Positions 31,763-38,149 of a stretch of 38,149 nucleotides of DNA are shown in pieces (within the stretch, counting starts at the first letter, position 1; the number at the start of each line of letters is the position of its first letter). The stretch comes from Actinomycetes bacterium (GTDB lineage Bacteria > Actinomycetota > Acidimicrobiia > Acidimicrobiales > Microtrichaceae). The position numbers were made by a program, and so were the translations under genes. The notes beneath the pieces were generated by a model that saw nothing but the letters and a program-made list of their open reading frames with translations, ran no database searches and had not been told where the DNA came from. Location of the stretch: contig JAEYSR010000213.1 of the NCBI GenBank assembly GCA_023434535.1, forward strand, positions 1-38,149, given 5' to 3'.

Positions 31763-32808
31763 GCGGCGCACTGCGGGTCGTCGTCCACGAGGCCACGAGG
31801 ACCGGGGCGCCGATCGTGCTGCTGGCACTCCTCCGCCACTCCCGCCGCACCCTCGACCTCCCGGTCGACGTCCGCATCGTGCACGAGGGCCCTCTCTCCT
31901 CGGCGTTGCGCCAGCAGGGGGACGGCCCGTCCGATCTCCCGCCGCTCGCGGTGATCGTGAACAGCTGCCTGTCGGCCCGGGAGGTGCTCGGAGCGCCACC
32001 TGGCACGCCGACGGCTGTGTACGTGCACGAGGCGGGAGCGACGATCCGGGGGCTGGCCTCCGACTGCCGTGCCGGGCTCAGGGCTGCCAGCCAGGTGTGG
32101 GCGGTCTCCGCCGGCGCCGTCGAGGACCTCGTCGACTGCGGCGTGGCGAGGGCGCGGATCCGGCTCCTGCCTCCGGTCGTGACCACGCCGCGGGTCCCTG
32201 CCGCTGCTGCGATCGCGAGTCACCGGGCCGCACTCGGTGCCGACCGCTCGATCCCGCTCCTCCTCGGCTGCGGTGAGGCGGCGTGGCGCAAGGGCCCGGA
32301 TCTGTGGGTCGCGACCATCGCCGAGGTCCGCCGTCGGAGGAAGGTAGCAGCCGCCTGGGTCGGCCGACGGTTCGCCGGCGAGATCGCGCTGCTCGACCAC
32401 GACACCAGGACGCTGGGTCTCGACCCGGTCGTCCGGTGGATCGGGGAGGTCGACCGGACGGCACCCTTCCTCGTCGCAGCCGACGTGGTGGTGATGACCT
32501 CGCGTGACGACCCGATGCCGCTCGTGCCGATGGAGGCGGCACTCGCCGGGACGCCCACGGCGGCGTTCGCCGTCGGCGGGCTGGCCGACCTGGGCGACGC
32601 AAGCGCCGTCGCCACGGCCACCTACCCTGACACGGTGGCGTTGGCGGACGAGATCGAGTCGCTGTTGGACGACAGCGAACGGCGGCGGGACCTCGTCCGC
32701 CGGTGCGCCGTCCTCGCCGCCGACCGCTCCGTCTCGGAGATCGGACCTCTCTTCGACGCTGCCGTCACGGATCTCGTGTCGGCCGATCAACGGCGAACGG
32801 CTGGTTGA
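31759..32808 (+). CDS. GT4-like glycosyltransferase (2 of 3 clear copies)
   Basis: Predicted 349 aa. It starts LRVVVHEATRTGAPIVLLAL, a motif common in capsule and O-antigen GT4 enzymes. The second lobe has CGEAAWRKGPDLWVATIAEV, and the EX7E region reads DDPMPLVPMEAALAGTP, with the second Glu kept and the first replaced by Asp. ATG 31759 is set by an ATGA overlap with the gene before. The next glycosyltransferase begins within a few bases of the stop. Donor and acceptor cannot be predicted from sequence. Confidence 0.85.
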   Translation: MSGALRVVVHEATRTGAPIVLLALLRHSRRTLDLPVDVRIVHEGPLSSALRQQGDGPSDLPPLAVIVNSCLSAREVLGAPPGTPTAVYVHEAGATIRGLASDCRAGLRAASQVWAVSAGAVEDLVDCGVARARIRLLPPVVTTPRVPAAAAIASHRAALGADRSIPLLLGCGEAAWRKGPDLWVATIAEVRRRRKVAAAWVGRRFAGEIALLDHDTRTLGLDPVVRWIGEVDRTAPFLVAADVVVMTSRDDPMPLVPMEAALAGTPTAAFAVGGLADLGDASAVATATYPDTVALADEIESLLDDSERRRDLVRRCAVLAADRSVSEIGPLFDAAVTDLVSADQRRTAG

Positions 32809-32810
32809 GC

Positions 32811-34001
32811 GTGCGTCGGATGCTGGCGGTGACCCACGAGGCGACGATCACCGGCGCGCCGATGAACCTGCTCCACCTCGTGCGGTGGATCACCGAGAAC
32901 ACCGACGTCGAGGTCCACACGCTCGTGCTGCAGGAAGGACCTCTGTGCGCGAGGTTCGAGCAGGTGTGCGACATCACGGTGGCGGACGGGACCCAGACGG
33001 CGCGGCTGCTGCAGGTCGCCGAACGCGGACTACGCCAGCTCGGGTCCCGCAGGGCGTACCGGCCCTTCGCGAGCGCCCGCTTCGGGCCGAGACTGTCACG
33101 CCTGGGGTCGTTCGACCTCGTGTACCTCAACAGCCTGGCGTCATTGGCGGTGGTCCCCCACCTGCGGGGCGACGCCCCGATCGTGAGCCACGTCCACGAG
33201 CTGGCGGTCGCCATCCGCAACTGGCGTCGCACTCCCGAGTACGGGTTGTTCACGACGGTACCCGACCGCTGGATCGCAGCCTCCGGGGCGGTGGCAGAGG
33301 TCCTCACCGACGAGGTCGGTCTCCCCTCGACGAAGGTCCGGCTTCACCACGAGTTCATCGACGCCCGCTCGCTCGCGTCCCGCACCTTCGACGACCGCAG
33401 CGCGGCGTCGCTCCGACGAGAGGCCCGGATCCCGGCGGGATCCGCTGTCGTCGTCGGAGGAGGCACCCTCGAGTGGCGCAAGGGGCCGGAGCTGTTCGTG
33501 CAGCTCGCCACCGAGGTGGCACGGCGCACCAGAGATCCGGTCTGCTTCGTCTGGGTCGGAGGCAGGCAGGACGGACCGGACTGGGAGCGGGTGTGGTCCG
33601 ACGTGGAGCGCACGGGCGCGAACGTGCGCTTCGTCGGCCTCCAAGCCGATCCCGCTGCGTGGTTCGATCTGGCCGACGTGTTCGCACTGACCTCCCACGA
33701 GGATCCCTATCCACTCGTGTGCCTCGAGAGCGCAGCGGTCGGGACGCCCGTCGTCACCTACCGCAACGGGGGCATGCCCGAGCTGCTGCTGCCGGCCGGT
33801 CCGGAGTCGGCGGCCGGGGTGATCGACCACCTCGACGTCGGGTCGATGGCGGATCGCATCATCGACCTCCTCGGCGACGACGTCCTCCGACGGACGGTCG
33901 GCGACCAGCTCCGAGCGCGGGTCCTCGAGCACCACGACGTGGCCGTCGCCGCGCCGCGCCTCTTCGACGAGCTGACCGCTCTGTCGGATCAGCGGCGCTG
34001 A
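32811..34001 (+). CDS. GT4-like glycosyltransferase (3 of 3 clear copies)
   Basis: Predicted 396 aa from GTG 32811; TTG 32805 (overlapping the previous stop) and ATG 32820 are alternatives. The N-terminus reads MLAVTHEATITGAPMNLLHL. The second lobe has GGGTLEWRKGPELFVQLATE and a complete EX7E-type site in HEDPYPLVCLESAAVGTPVV, making this the most canonical of the four consecutive glycosyltransferases. It should be a retaining GT-B enzyme that extends the cytoplasmic glycan. It ends the operon that started at 29526, and its stop lies three bases from the stop of the convergent SDR gene. Confidence 0.88.
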   Translation: MRRMLAVTHEATITGAPMNLLHLVRWITENTDVEVHTLVLQEGPLCARFEQVCDITVADGTQTARLLQVAERGLRQLGSRRAYRPFASARFGPRLSRLGSFDLVYLNSLASLAVVPHLRGDAPIVSHVHELAVAIRNWRRTPEYGLFTTVPDRWIAASGAVAEVLTDEVGLPSTKVRLHHEFIDARSLASRTFDDRSAASLRREARIPAGSAVVVGGGTLEWRKGPELFVQLATEVARRTRDPVCFVWVGGRQDGPDWERVWSDVERTGANVRFVGLQADPAAWFDLADVFALTSHEDPYPLVCLESAAVGTPVVTYRNGGMPELLLPAGPESAAGVIDHLDVGSMADRIIDLLGDDVLRRTVGDQLRARVLEHHDVAVAAPRLFDELTALSDQRR

Positions 34002-34004
34002 ACC

Positions 34005-34949
34005 TCAGGCCCGGGCCAGTCGCTGGGAGAAGTCCTCGATCACCGCTGTGAGGCCGGCGCGGAGGTCGACGGAAGGCTCCCAGCCGAGCCGGCGCTGCGC
34101 GGCGTCGATGTCGGGGCGGCGCCGGGTCGGGTCGTCCTGAGGAAGCGCGATGTGCACCACGTCCGACGTCGAGCCGGTCAGCTCGACGACGAGCCGGGCG
34201 ACGTCGACGATCCGCTGCTCGACCGGATTGCCGATGTTGATCGGACCCGCTTCGGTCGAATCCAGGAGACGCACGAGCGCTCGCACCTGGTCGTCGACGA
34301 AGCAGAAGCTGCGGGTCTGGGCACCGTCGCCGTGGATGGTCAGCGGCTCGCCCCGCAACGCCTGGGTCACGAACGCCGGGATCACCCGGCCGTCGTCGAG
34401 TCGCATGCCGGGCCCGTAGGTGTTGAAGATCCGGGCGATCGCTCCGTCGAGCCCACGAGAGCGCGTCGCCGTCGTCACCACGGCCTCGGCGAACCGCTTC
34501 GACTCGTCGTAGCAGGCTCTCGGGCCGACGGTCGAGACGTTGCCCCGGTACTCCTCCGGCTGGGGGTGAACGAGCGGCTCCCCGTACACCTCGCTCGTCG
34601 AGGCCTGCAGGTACCGCGCGCCGCATCCGATCGCGTGCTCCACGCCGAGCAACGTCCCGATGCTCCCGGCGCGCAGGATCCTCTCGGGGATGGTCGCGAA
34701 GTCGACGGGAGACGCGGGCGATGCGAGCTGCCACACCGCGTCCACAGGGCCCGTCGCCGTCCACGAGCCAGGGTCGCAGACGTCGCCCTCGACGAAGCGG
34801 AAGCCGTCGAACGACTGCAATCGCTCGACGTGGGACCGACGACCGGTACAGAGGTCGTCGACGCCGACCACCTCGTCGCCACGCGCCAGCAGCTCCGCCG
34901 CGAGGTGGCTCCCGATGAGACCGGCACATCCGGTCACTGCGACACGCAC
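34005..34949 (-). CDS. UDP-glucuronate decarboxylase-like extended SDR (UDP-xylose synthase family)
   Basis: Predicted 314 aa. The NAD-binding motif is TGCAGLIGSHL at residues 6-16. The catalytic Tyr-x3-Lys is Y147 and K151 (CYDESKRFAEA). ARIFNTYGPGMRLDDGRVIP and ALRGEPLTIHGDGAQTRSFC are hallmark blocks of UDP-glucuronate decarboxylases, which convert UDP-glucuronate to UDP-xylose through a 4-keto-pentose. A related NDP-sugar dehydratase or epimerase is possible. GTG 34949 is preceded by GAGAGGT, which overlaps the stop of the aminotransferase gene 8 bases upstream; the longer open frame overlapping that gene is rejected. With the aminotransferase it may supply a pentose or an amino-pentose donor. 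Confidence 0.88.
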   Translation of the reverse strand: MRVAVTGCAGLIGSHLAAELLARGDEVVGVDDLCTGRRSHVERLQSFDGFRFVEGDVCDPGSWTATGPVDAVWQLASPASPVDFATIPERILRAGSIGTLLGVEHAIGCGARYLQASTSEVYGEPLVHPQPEEYRGNVSTVGPRACYDESKRFAEAVVTTATRSRGLDGAIARIFNTYGPGMRLDDGRVIPAFVTQALRGEPLTIHGDGAQTRSFCFVDDQVRALVRLLDSTEAGPINIGNPVEQRIVDVARLVVELTGSTSDVVHIALPQDDPTRRRPDIDAAQRRLGWEPSVDLRAGLTAVIEDFSQRLARA

Positions 34950-34957
34950 GGGACCTC

Positions 34958-36106
34958 TCAGGCGCCCAGGGCTCGACGGAGCTCGTCGACGACCCGCTCG
35001 ACGTCGGCATCGGACATCGACGACCCACTCGGAAGGCACACGCCGCGCTCGAAGAGCTCAGCGGACACCCCGGCCCCCTCGAACGGGACATCTCGGAACA
35101 CCGGCTGGAGGTGCATCGGCTTCCACGCCGGTCGAGCCTCGATCCCGCACTCGCCGAGCTCGGCGCACACCGCAGCCGGAGACGGATCGATGGTGGCGGG
35201 GTCGATCAGCGCGACGGTGAGCCAGCCGTTGGGCTCGCCGCGTTCGTCCCACGGCATGAACGACAGGCCGTCCACGTCGCCGAGGCTGGCACGGTAGGTC
35301 GCGTTGATCTCGTGGCGACGACGGATCTTGTCGGGCAGTCCGGCGACCTGACCCCGACCGACGGCGGCGAGCAGGTTGGAGAGGCGGTAGTTGTAGCCGA
35401 TCTCCGTGTGCTCGTAGTGCAGGACCGGCTGGCGCGCCTGCTGGGCGAGGTAGCGGGCCCGGTCGATCGCATCAGCGGACCCGACCAGCATCCCACCGCC
35501 ACCGGTGGTGATGATCTTGTTCCCGTTGAAGGAGAACGCCCCGAGCTCGCCCCACGATCCTGCACCGCGACCCTTCCAGGTCGCACCCAGGGCCTCGGCG
35601 GCGTCCTCGACGACGGGAACGCCGTGGGAAGCGCACGAGGTGACGATCCTGTCCAGCTGCGCGCACTGCCCGTAGATGTCGACGACGACGACAGCGGCTG
35701 GAAGCCGACCGGCGGCCGCAGCGCGTTCGAGCGCGTCGTCGAGCACGTCCGGATCGATGTTCCAGGTCTGCCGCTCGCTGTCGACGAGGCGCAGCGACGC
35801 TCCGACGTAGGCGACGGCGTTGGCCGGGGCGGCGAAGGTCAGGTCCGACACCCACACCTCGTCGCCGGGCCCTGCACCGGTGTGGAGCAGGGCCAGGTGC
35901 AGTGCGGCCGTTCCGCTGGCGAGAGCCACCGCTGCCTCCGCCCCGCAGAGGGCCGCGACGTCGGCCTCGAACCCGTCGACCTCGGACCCCATCGTGGTGA
36001 TCCAGTTGGAGTCGAACGCGCCGAGCAGGCGGTCACGCTCGTCGCCGGACATGTCCGGCGGGGACAGGTAGATGCGCGGCGGTGCCCCGGCTGCGTTCTC
36101 GGCCAA
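34958..36106 (-). CDS. DegT/DnrJ/EryC1/StrS family sugar aminotransferase
   Basis: Predicted 382 aa, PLP-dependent. The internal aldimine lysine would be K197 in FSFNGNKIITTGGGGML. The PLP-pyridine Asp is in VEDAAEALGA, and family blocks ALASGTAALHLAL, YNYRLSN and FSFNGNK are all present. It resembles the PglE/WbpE type that aminates a 4-keto (or 3-keto) UDP-sugar using glutamate. The start is a TTG at 36106, three bases after the stop of the small membrane protein; RIYLSPPDMSG at residue 11 is the usual beginning of the fold, so the true start cannot lie much further downstream. Its keto-sugar could come from the SDR at 34005 or from a dehydratase outside the window. The PglD-like acyltransferase at 37236 is the likely next enzyme. 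Confidence 0.9.
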   Translation of the reverse strand: MAENAAGAPPRIYLSPPDMSGDERDRLLGAFDSNWITTMGSEVDGFEADVAALCGAEAAVALASGTAALHLALLHTGAGPGDEVWVSDLTFAAPANAVAYVGASLRLVDSERQTWNIDPDVLDDALERAAAAGRLPAAVVVVDIYGQCAQLDRIVTSCASHGVPVVEDAAEALGATWKGRGAGSWGELGAFSFNGNKIITTGGGGMLVGSADAIDRARYLAQQARQPVLHYEHTEIGYNYRLSNLLAAVGRGQVAGLPDKIRRRHEINATYRASLGDVDGLSFMPWDERGEPNGWLTVALIDPATIDPSPAAVCAELGECGIEARPAWKPMHLQPVFRDVPFEGAGVSAELFERGVCLPSGSSMSDADVERVVDELRRALGA

Positions 36107-36109
36107 TCC

Positions 36110-36496
36110 TCAGTCCGCCGCGACGGTGGAGGTCGAGATCGTCTCGGTCTCGAGCTCGGGACGGTCCGCCGGACCCGGCGGCAGCTCCAACTGGCGCTCC
36201 GCCTCGATGTCGACACGTGACGTTCCGGCGACCTCGGTCAGCTCCAACAGGTGACGCACGACGGCGATGCCGATGCCCATCGCTGCGACCGTGAGCGTGA
36301 GCACCGCAGCCGGCACCCACCAGACCACCGCGCCGTCCCCGAAGGCCTGCGCCTTGCCGACGATCCCCGTCCGACCCTCGAGGAGGAGCACCCCGCGCCA
36401 CCCGCAGCCGATGCCGACGATCCAGAAGACCGCGGCGACCGTCGCAACGACCCACATCCAGAGCGTTCGCCTCGAGGTGACCGGGGTAGCAGCCAT
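36110..36496 (-). CDS. Small two-helix membrane protein of unknown function
   Basis: Predicted 128 aa from ATG 36496. Two hydrophobic helices (LWMWVVATVAAVFWIVGI and VPAAVLTLTVAAMGIGIAVV) flank a loop containing RGVLLLEGRTGIVGKAQ, and the protein ends in a roughly 40-residue acidic, Pro/Thr-rich cytoplasmic tail (ELETETISTSTVAAD). No known family was recognised. A TAGAGT -10 hexamer ends 7 bases before ATG 36496, indicating a leaderless mRNA; GTG 36505 lies inside that hexamer region and is less likely. It is the first gene of the operon with the aminotransferase and SDR, so it may help organise a sugar-assembly complex at the membrane (inference). Confidence 0.7.
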   Translation of the reverse strand: MAATPVTSRRTLWMWVVATVAAVFWIVGIGCGWRGVLLLEGRTGIVGKAQAFGDGAVVWWVPAAVLTLTVAAMGIGIAVVRHLLELTEVAGTSRVDIEAERQLELPPGPADRPELETETISTSTVAAD

Positions 36497-36503
36497 CTCC
36501 GCC

Positions 36504-36509
36504 ACTCTA
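36504..36509 (-). promoter_or_regulatory. Candidate -10 (TAGAGT) for the minus-strand sugar-supply operon, leaderless start
   Basis: The minus strand reads TAGAGT, then 7 bases, then ATG 36496. The distance suggests transcription starts at or next to the ATG. The divergent gap 36497-36597 contains this element and the one at 36586, and no gene. Confidence 0.45.
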
Positions 36510-36585
36510 TCGACGACACCGACGGCAGGGGCCGGATCGCGTCCGCCGCATCTCCGACGATCGCTGCAGCGGAGACCACCGCCCG

Positions 36586-36591
36586 TAGGAT
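36586..36591 (+). promoter_or_regulatory. Candidate -10 (TAGGAT) for the PglC-like gene, leaderless start
   Basis: TAGGAT, then six bases (GGACGG), then GTG 36598, with the same geometry as the promoter at 29514. No ribosome binding site is present, which fits leaderless translation. Confidence 0.5.
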
Positions 36592-36597
36592 GGACGG

Positions 36598-37218
36598 GTG
36601 ACCAGCTCGGCTGCCGGGACCGGAGGTCCCTACCTCGGAAAGCGGTTGTTCGACCTCGCCGTCCTCGTCGTCGTCGCCCTTCCAGCGCTCCTGATCGGCT
36701 TCCCCTGCGCCCTCGCCGTCGGACTCACGTCCCGAGGCGGCGTGTTCTTCACGCAGGACCGGGTGGGGATGCACGGCCGGACCATCCGCGTGTGGAAGTT
36801 CCGGACGATGACCGCCGGGGACAACCCGATCTTCCCCGACGCCTCGCTCATCACCCCGGTCGGACGTGTGCTGCGACGGACGTCCCTCGACGAGCTCCCC
36901 CAGCTGATCAACGTCGCGCTGGGTGAGATGAGCGTCGTGGGGCCCCGACCCACCCTCCAATACCAGGTCGACCGCTACGACGACCGCCAGATGCACCGAC
37001 TCGACGTCCGGCCGGGCCTGACCGGCCTCGCCCAGGTGAACGGGCGCAACGCCCTGAGCTGGTCCGACCGGATCGACTGGGATCTTCGCTACGTCGAGGA
37101 GCAGTCCTGGCGCCTCGACCTGTCGATCCTCGGCCGGACGTTGCGTGCCATGGTGTCGGGCGACGGCGTCGAAGGCCACCCGACCGACGACCCCCTCGCC
37201 GCCCCGCCCGAGTCCTGA
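36598..37218 (+). CDS. PglC/WcaJ-type initiating sugar-phosphate transferase
   Basis: Predicted 206 aa, the size of the minimal PglC catalytic unit. It has an N-terminal re-entrant membrane helix (KRLFDLAVLVVVALPALLIG), then VWKFRTMT, the catalytic Asp-Glu dyad at D98-E99 (TSLDELPQL), MSVVGPRP and RPGLTGLAQVNGRN. This family moves a phospho-sugar from a UDP-sugar to polyprenyl phosphate and thereby starts a lipid-linked glycan. Its presence is the best evidence that the locus makes a polyprenyl-linked saccharide. GTG 36598 is supported by the -10 at 36586. The acyltransferase gene follows after 17 bp. Confidence 0.94.
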   Translation: MTSSAAGTGGPYLGKRLFDLAVLVVVALPALLIGFPCALAVGLTSRGGVFFTQDRVGMHGRTIRVWKFRTMTAGDNPIFPDASLITPVGRVLRRTSLDELPQLINVALGEMSVVGPRPTLQYQVDRYDDRQMHRLDVRPGLTGLAQVNGRNALSWSDRIDWDLRYVEEQSWRLDLSILGRTLRAMVSGDGVEGHPTDDPLAAPPES

Positions 37219-37235
37219 GCCGGAGCCGACCCCCG

Positions 37236-37880
37236 TTGAAGAGCGAGCGACTCGTCATCGTCGGTTGCGGCGGCCACGGCAGAGAGCTGTACGCGACCAT
37301 CCTCGCCGTGAACGAGGTCATGCCGACGTGGGATGTGCTGGGGTTCGTCGACGACCGGCCTGAGCACCTCGATCGGCTGGATCGGCTCGGAGCCCGCGTC
37401 CTGGGCCCGGTGGCCTGGCTGGAGGACAACCCCGGCCACTACGCCCTCGGGATCGGGTCGTCGGCCGTTCGGGAGCAGCTCGCATCCCGCCTCGCCGACG
37501 CGGGGTGCGAGCCGACCACCATCGTCCATCCCGGAGCCCGGATCGGCCCCGACGTCGTCATCGGCGAAGGTGCGGTCGTCTACGACCGCACCACAGTGAC
37601 CACCAACGTCCGGCTCGGTCGCCACTCGCACCTGAACGTCGCCTGCGCCGTCCAGCACGACAGCACGGTGGGCGACTTCGTGCAGATGAGCCCCGGTGTG
37701 CTGGTCAACGGGGCCTGCCGGCTGGGAGACCGGGTGTTCCTCGGCTCAGGGGCGATCGTCACCCGGGGATGCGAGGTCGGCGACGACGCCCGCGTCGGAG
37801 CCGGTGCGGTCGTCCTCCGAGACGTGCCGCCCGAAGCGACCGCGATCGGAGTACCCGCGTCAATGCGTTTCCGGCTCTAG
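37236..37880 (+). CDS. PglD/NeuD-type sugar O/N-acyltransferase
   Basis: Predicted 214 aa. The N-terminal Rossmann-like UDP-sugar domain starts LVIVGCGGHGRELY. The C-terminal left-handed beta helix of hexapeptide repeats carries the probable catalytic base H141 (AVQHDSTVGD) and ends GAGAVVLRDVPPEATAIGVP. It should transfer acetyl (or another acyl) from acyl-CoA to an amino-sugar nucleotide, probably the product of the aminotransferase at 34958. The start is TTG 37236; GGAG lies about 10 bases upstream and no better start keeps the GCGGHG motif intact. It is co-directional with the PglC-like gene, the same pairing as pglC-pglD in Campylobacter. Confidence 0.9.
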   Translation: MKSERLVIVGCGGHGRELYATILAVNEVMPTWDVLGFVDDRPEHLDRLDRLGARVLGPVAWLEDNPGHYALGIGSSAVREQLASRLADAGCEPTTIVHPGARIGPDVVIGEGAVVYDRTTVTTNVRLGRHSHLNVACAVQHDSTVGDFVQMSPGVLVNGACRLGDRVFLGSGAIVTRGCEVGDDARVGAGAVVLRDVPPEATAIGVPASMRFRL

Positions 37881-37891
37881 CCGCTGAGCCG
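37872..37891. terminator. Possible hairpin at the end of the PglD-like gene
   Basis: CGGCTC and GAGCCG form a perfect 6-bp stem around an 8-base loop, with the TAG stop codon of the acyltransferase in the loop region. No T-run follows. It sits at the junction of two convergent genes (gap 37881-37959) and could terminate transcription weakly. Confidence 0.25.
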
Positions 37892-37959
37892 AGCGAGCGC
37901 CCCCTGGCGGTTCCGGTCGTCCCTGCGACGATCCACGGCCCGCGTACGGTTCAAGACGA

Positions 37960-38149
37960 TCAGAAGAGCTCGATGTCACCGAGGTTCATCGCGAGCGATC
38001 CTACGGTCGGGACACCCGTACGACACAGGGGCTTCCACGTCAGGACGGGGCCGTTGCGCGGGACCGGCAGGAAGCCGTGGGCCACCGGACCTGTCCCGAG
38101 GACGAGGAAGTAGTCGCAGCCGGAATCGGATGCGATGGACGACCAGGGC
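37960..38149 (-). CDS. C-terminal end of an unidentified gene (runs off window)
   Basis: A minus-strand frame is open from the window edge to a TGA at 37960 and encodes the last 62 or so residues of a protein. It reads as ordinary protein: SSIASDSGCDYFLVLGTGPV, then GFLPVPRNGPVLTWKPL, and ends VGSLAMNLGDIELF. It has no membrane helix or recognised motif. Good codon third-position GC, a plausible amino-acid mix and convergent placement after the PglD-like gene support it being real. The family cannot be named from this fragment. Confidence 0.55.
   Translation of the reverse strand, partial: PWSSIASDSGCDYFLVLGTGPVAHGFLPVPRNGPVLTWKPLCRTGVPTVGSLAMNLGDIELF

Noticed and set aside
36110..36496. The small two-helix membrane protein as a RiPP precursor for the radical SAM enzymes
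   Set aside because: It has two membrane helices, heads a sugar-nucleotide operon 19 kb from the nearest radical SAM gene and shows no leader/core layout. No other precursor candidate was found.
1..38149. CRISPR arrays, tRNA/rRNA genes, insertion sequences, attachment sites, riboswitches
   Set aside because: No regularly spaced direct repeats, transposase motifs or RNA-gene signatures were seen by eye. A B12 riboswitch was looked for before the B12-dependent genes; the short upstream gaps are too small for one.

Overview
This is a densely packed, high-GC stretch (around 70% by eye) with GTG and TTG starts, chains of GTGA/ATGA stop-start overlaps and several probable leaderless genes. These traits point to an actinomycete-type bacterium (Actinomycetota). 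A lineage such as Acidimicrobiia is possible but cannot be settled from the sequence. No tRNA, rRNA, CRISPR array, insertion sequence or phage gene was seen. No gap between genes exceeds about 135 bp, and the locus runs off both ends of the window.

Layout. (a) 1-4.3 kb, minus strand: a PhyH-type Fe(II)/2-oxoglutarate dioxygenase, then a B12-binding radical SAM protein, then the start of another PhyH gene cut by the window edge. (b) 4.4-14.4 kb, plus strand: a small free-standing PqqD-like domain protein, two B12-binding radical SAM proteins, a double-ATPase ABC export protein, its ABC-2 permease and a cytochrome P450. (c) 14.4-22.7 kb, minus strand, read from right to left: PhyH dioxygenase, carbamoyltransferase, DUF5989/SxtK-like micro-membrane protein, membrane-anchored SGNH hydrolase, and a fourth B12 radical SAM protein. 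(d) 22.8-29.5 kb, plus strand: PhyH with a zinc ribbon, a tandem double PhyH, carbamoyltransferase, membrane SGNH hydrolase, DUF5989-like protein. This is nearly a mirror image of (c). (e) 29.5-34.0 kb, plus strand: four consecutive GT4-like glycosyltransferases. (f) 34.0-36.5 kb, minus strand: small membrane protein, DegT-type sugar aminotransferase, UDP-glucuronate decarboxylase-like SDR. (g) 36.6-37.9 kb, plus strand: a PglC/WcaJ-type initiating sugar-phosphate transferase and a PglD/NeuD-type acyltransferase. At the right edge lies the C-terminal end of an unidentified minus-strand gene.

Working model (inference). The locus builds a lipid-linked glycan: PglC-like initiation, UDP-pentose and amino-sugar supply with N-acylation, then four GT4 enzymes. 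The ABC-2 exporter, whose Wzt-like ATPases carry C-terminal recognition-type domains, would carry it out of the cell. An unusually large decorating set acts on it: four B12 radical SAM enzymes (probable methylation at unactivated carbon), six PhyH domains in five genes (hydroxylation), a P450, two O-carbamoyltransferases and two extracytoplasmic SGNH enzymes (acyl transfer or removal). A glycosylated small molecule is the main alternative product. The most distinctive features are the conserved N-terminal domain of the radical SAM proteins (fused in three, a separate gene in the fourth), the mirrored PhyH/carbamoyltransferase/SGNH/DUF5989 cassettes, the cupin-like tails on two PhyH enzymes, and the fused tandem Wzt.
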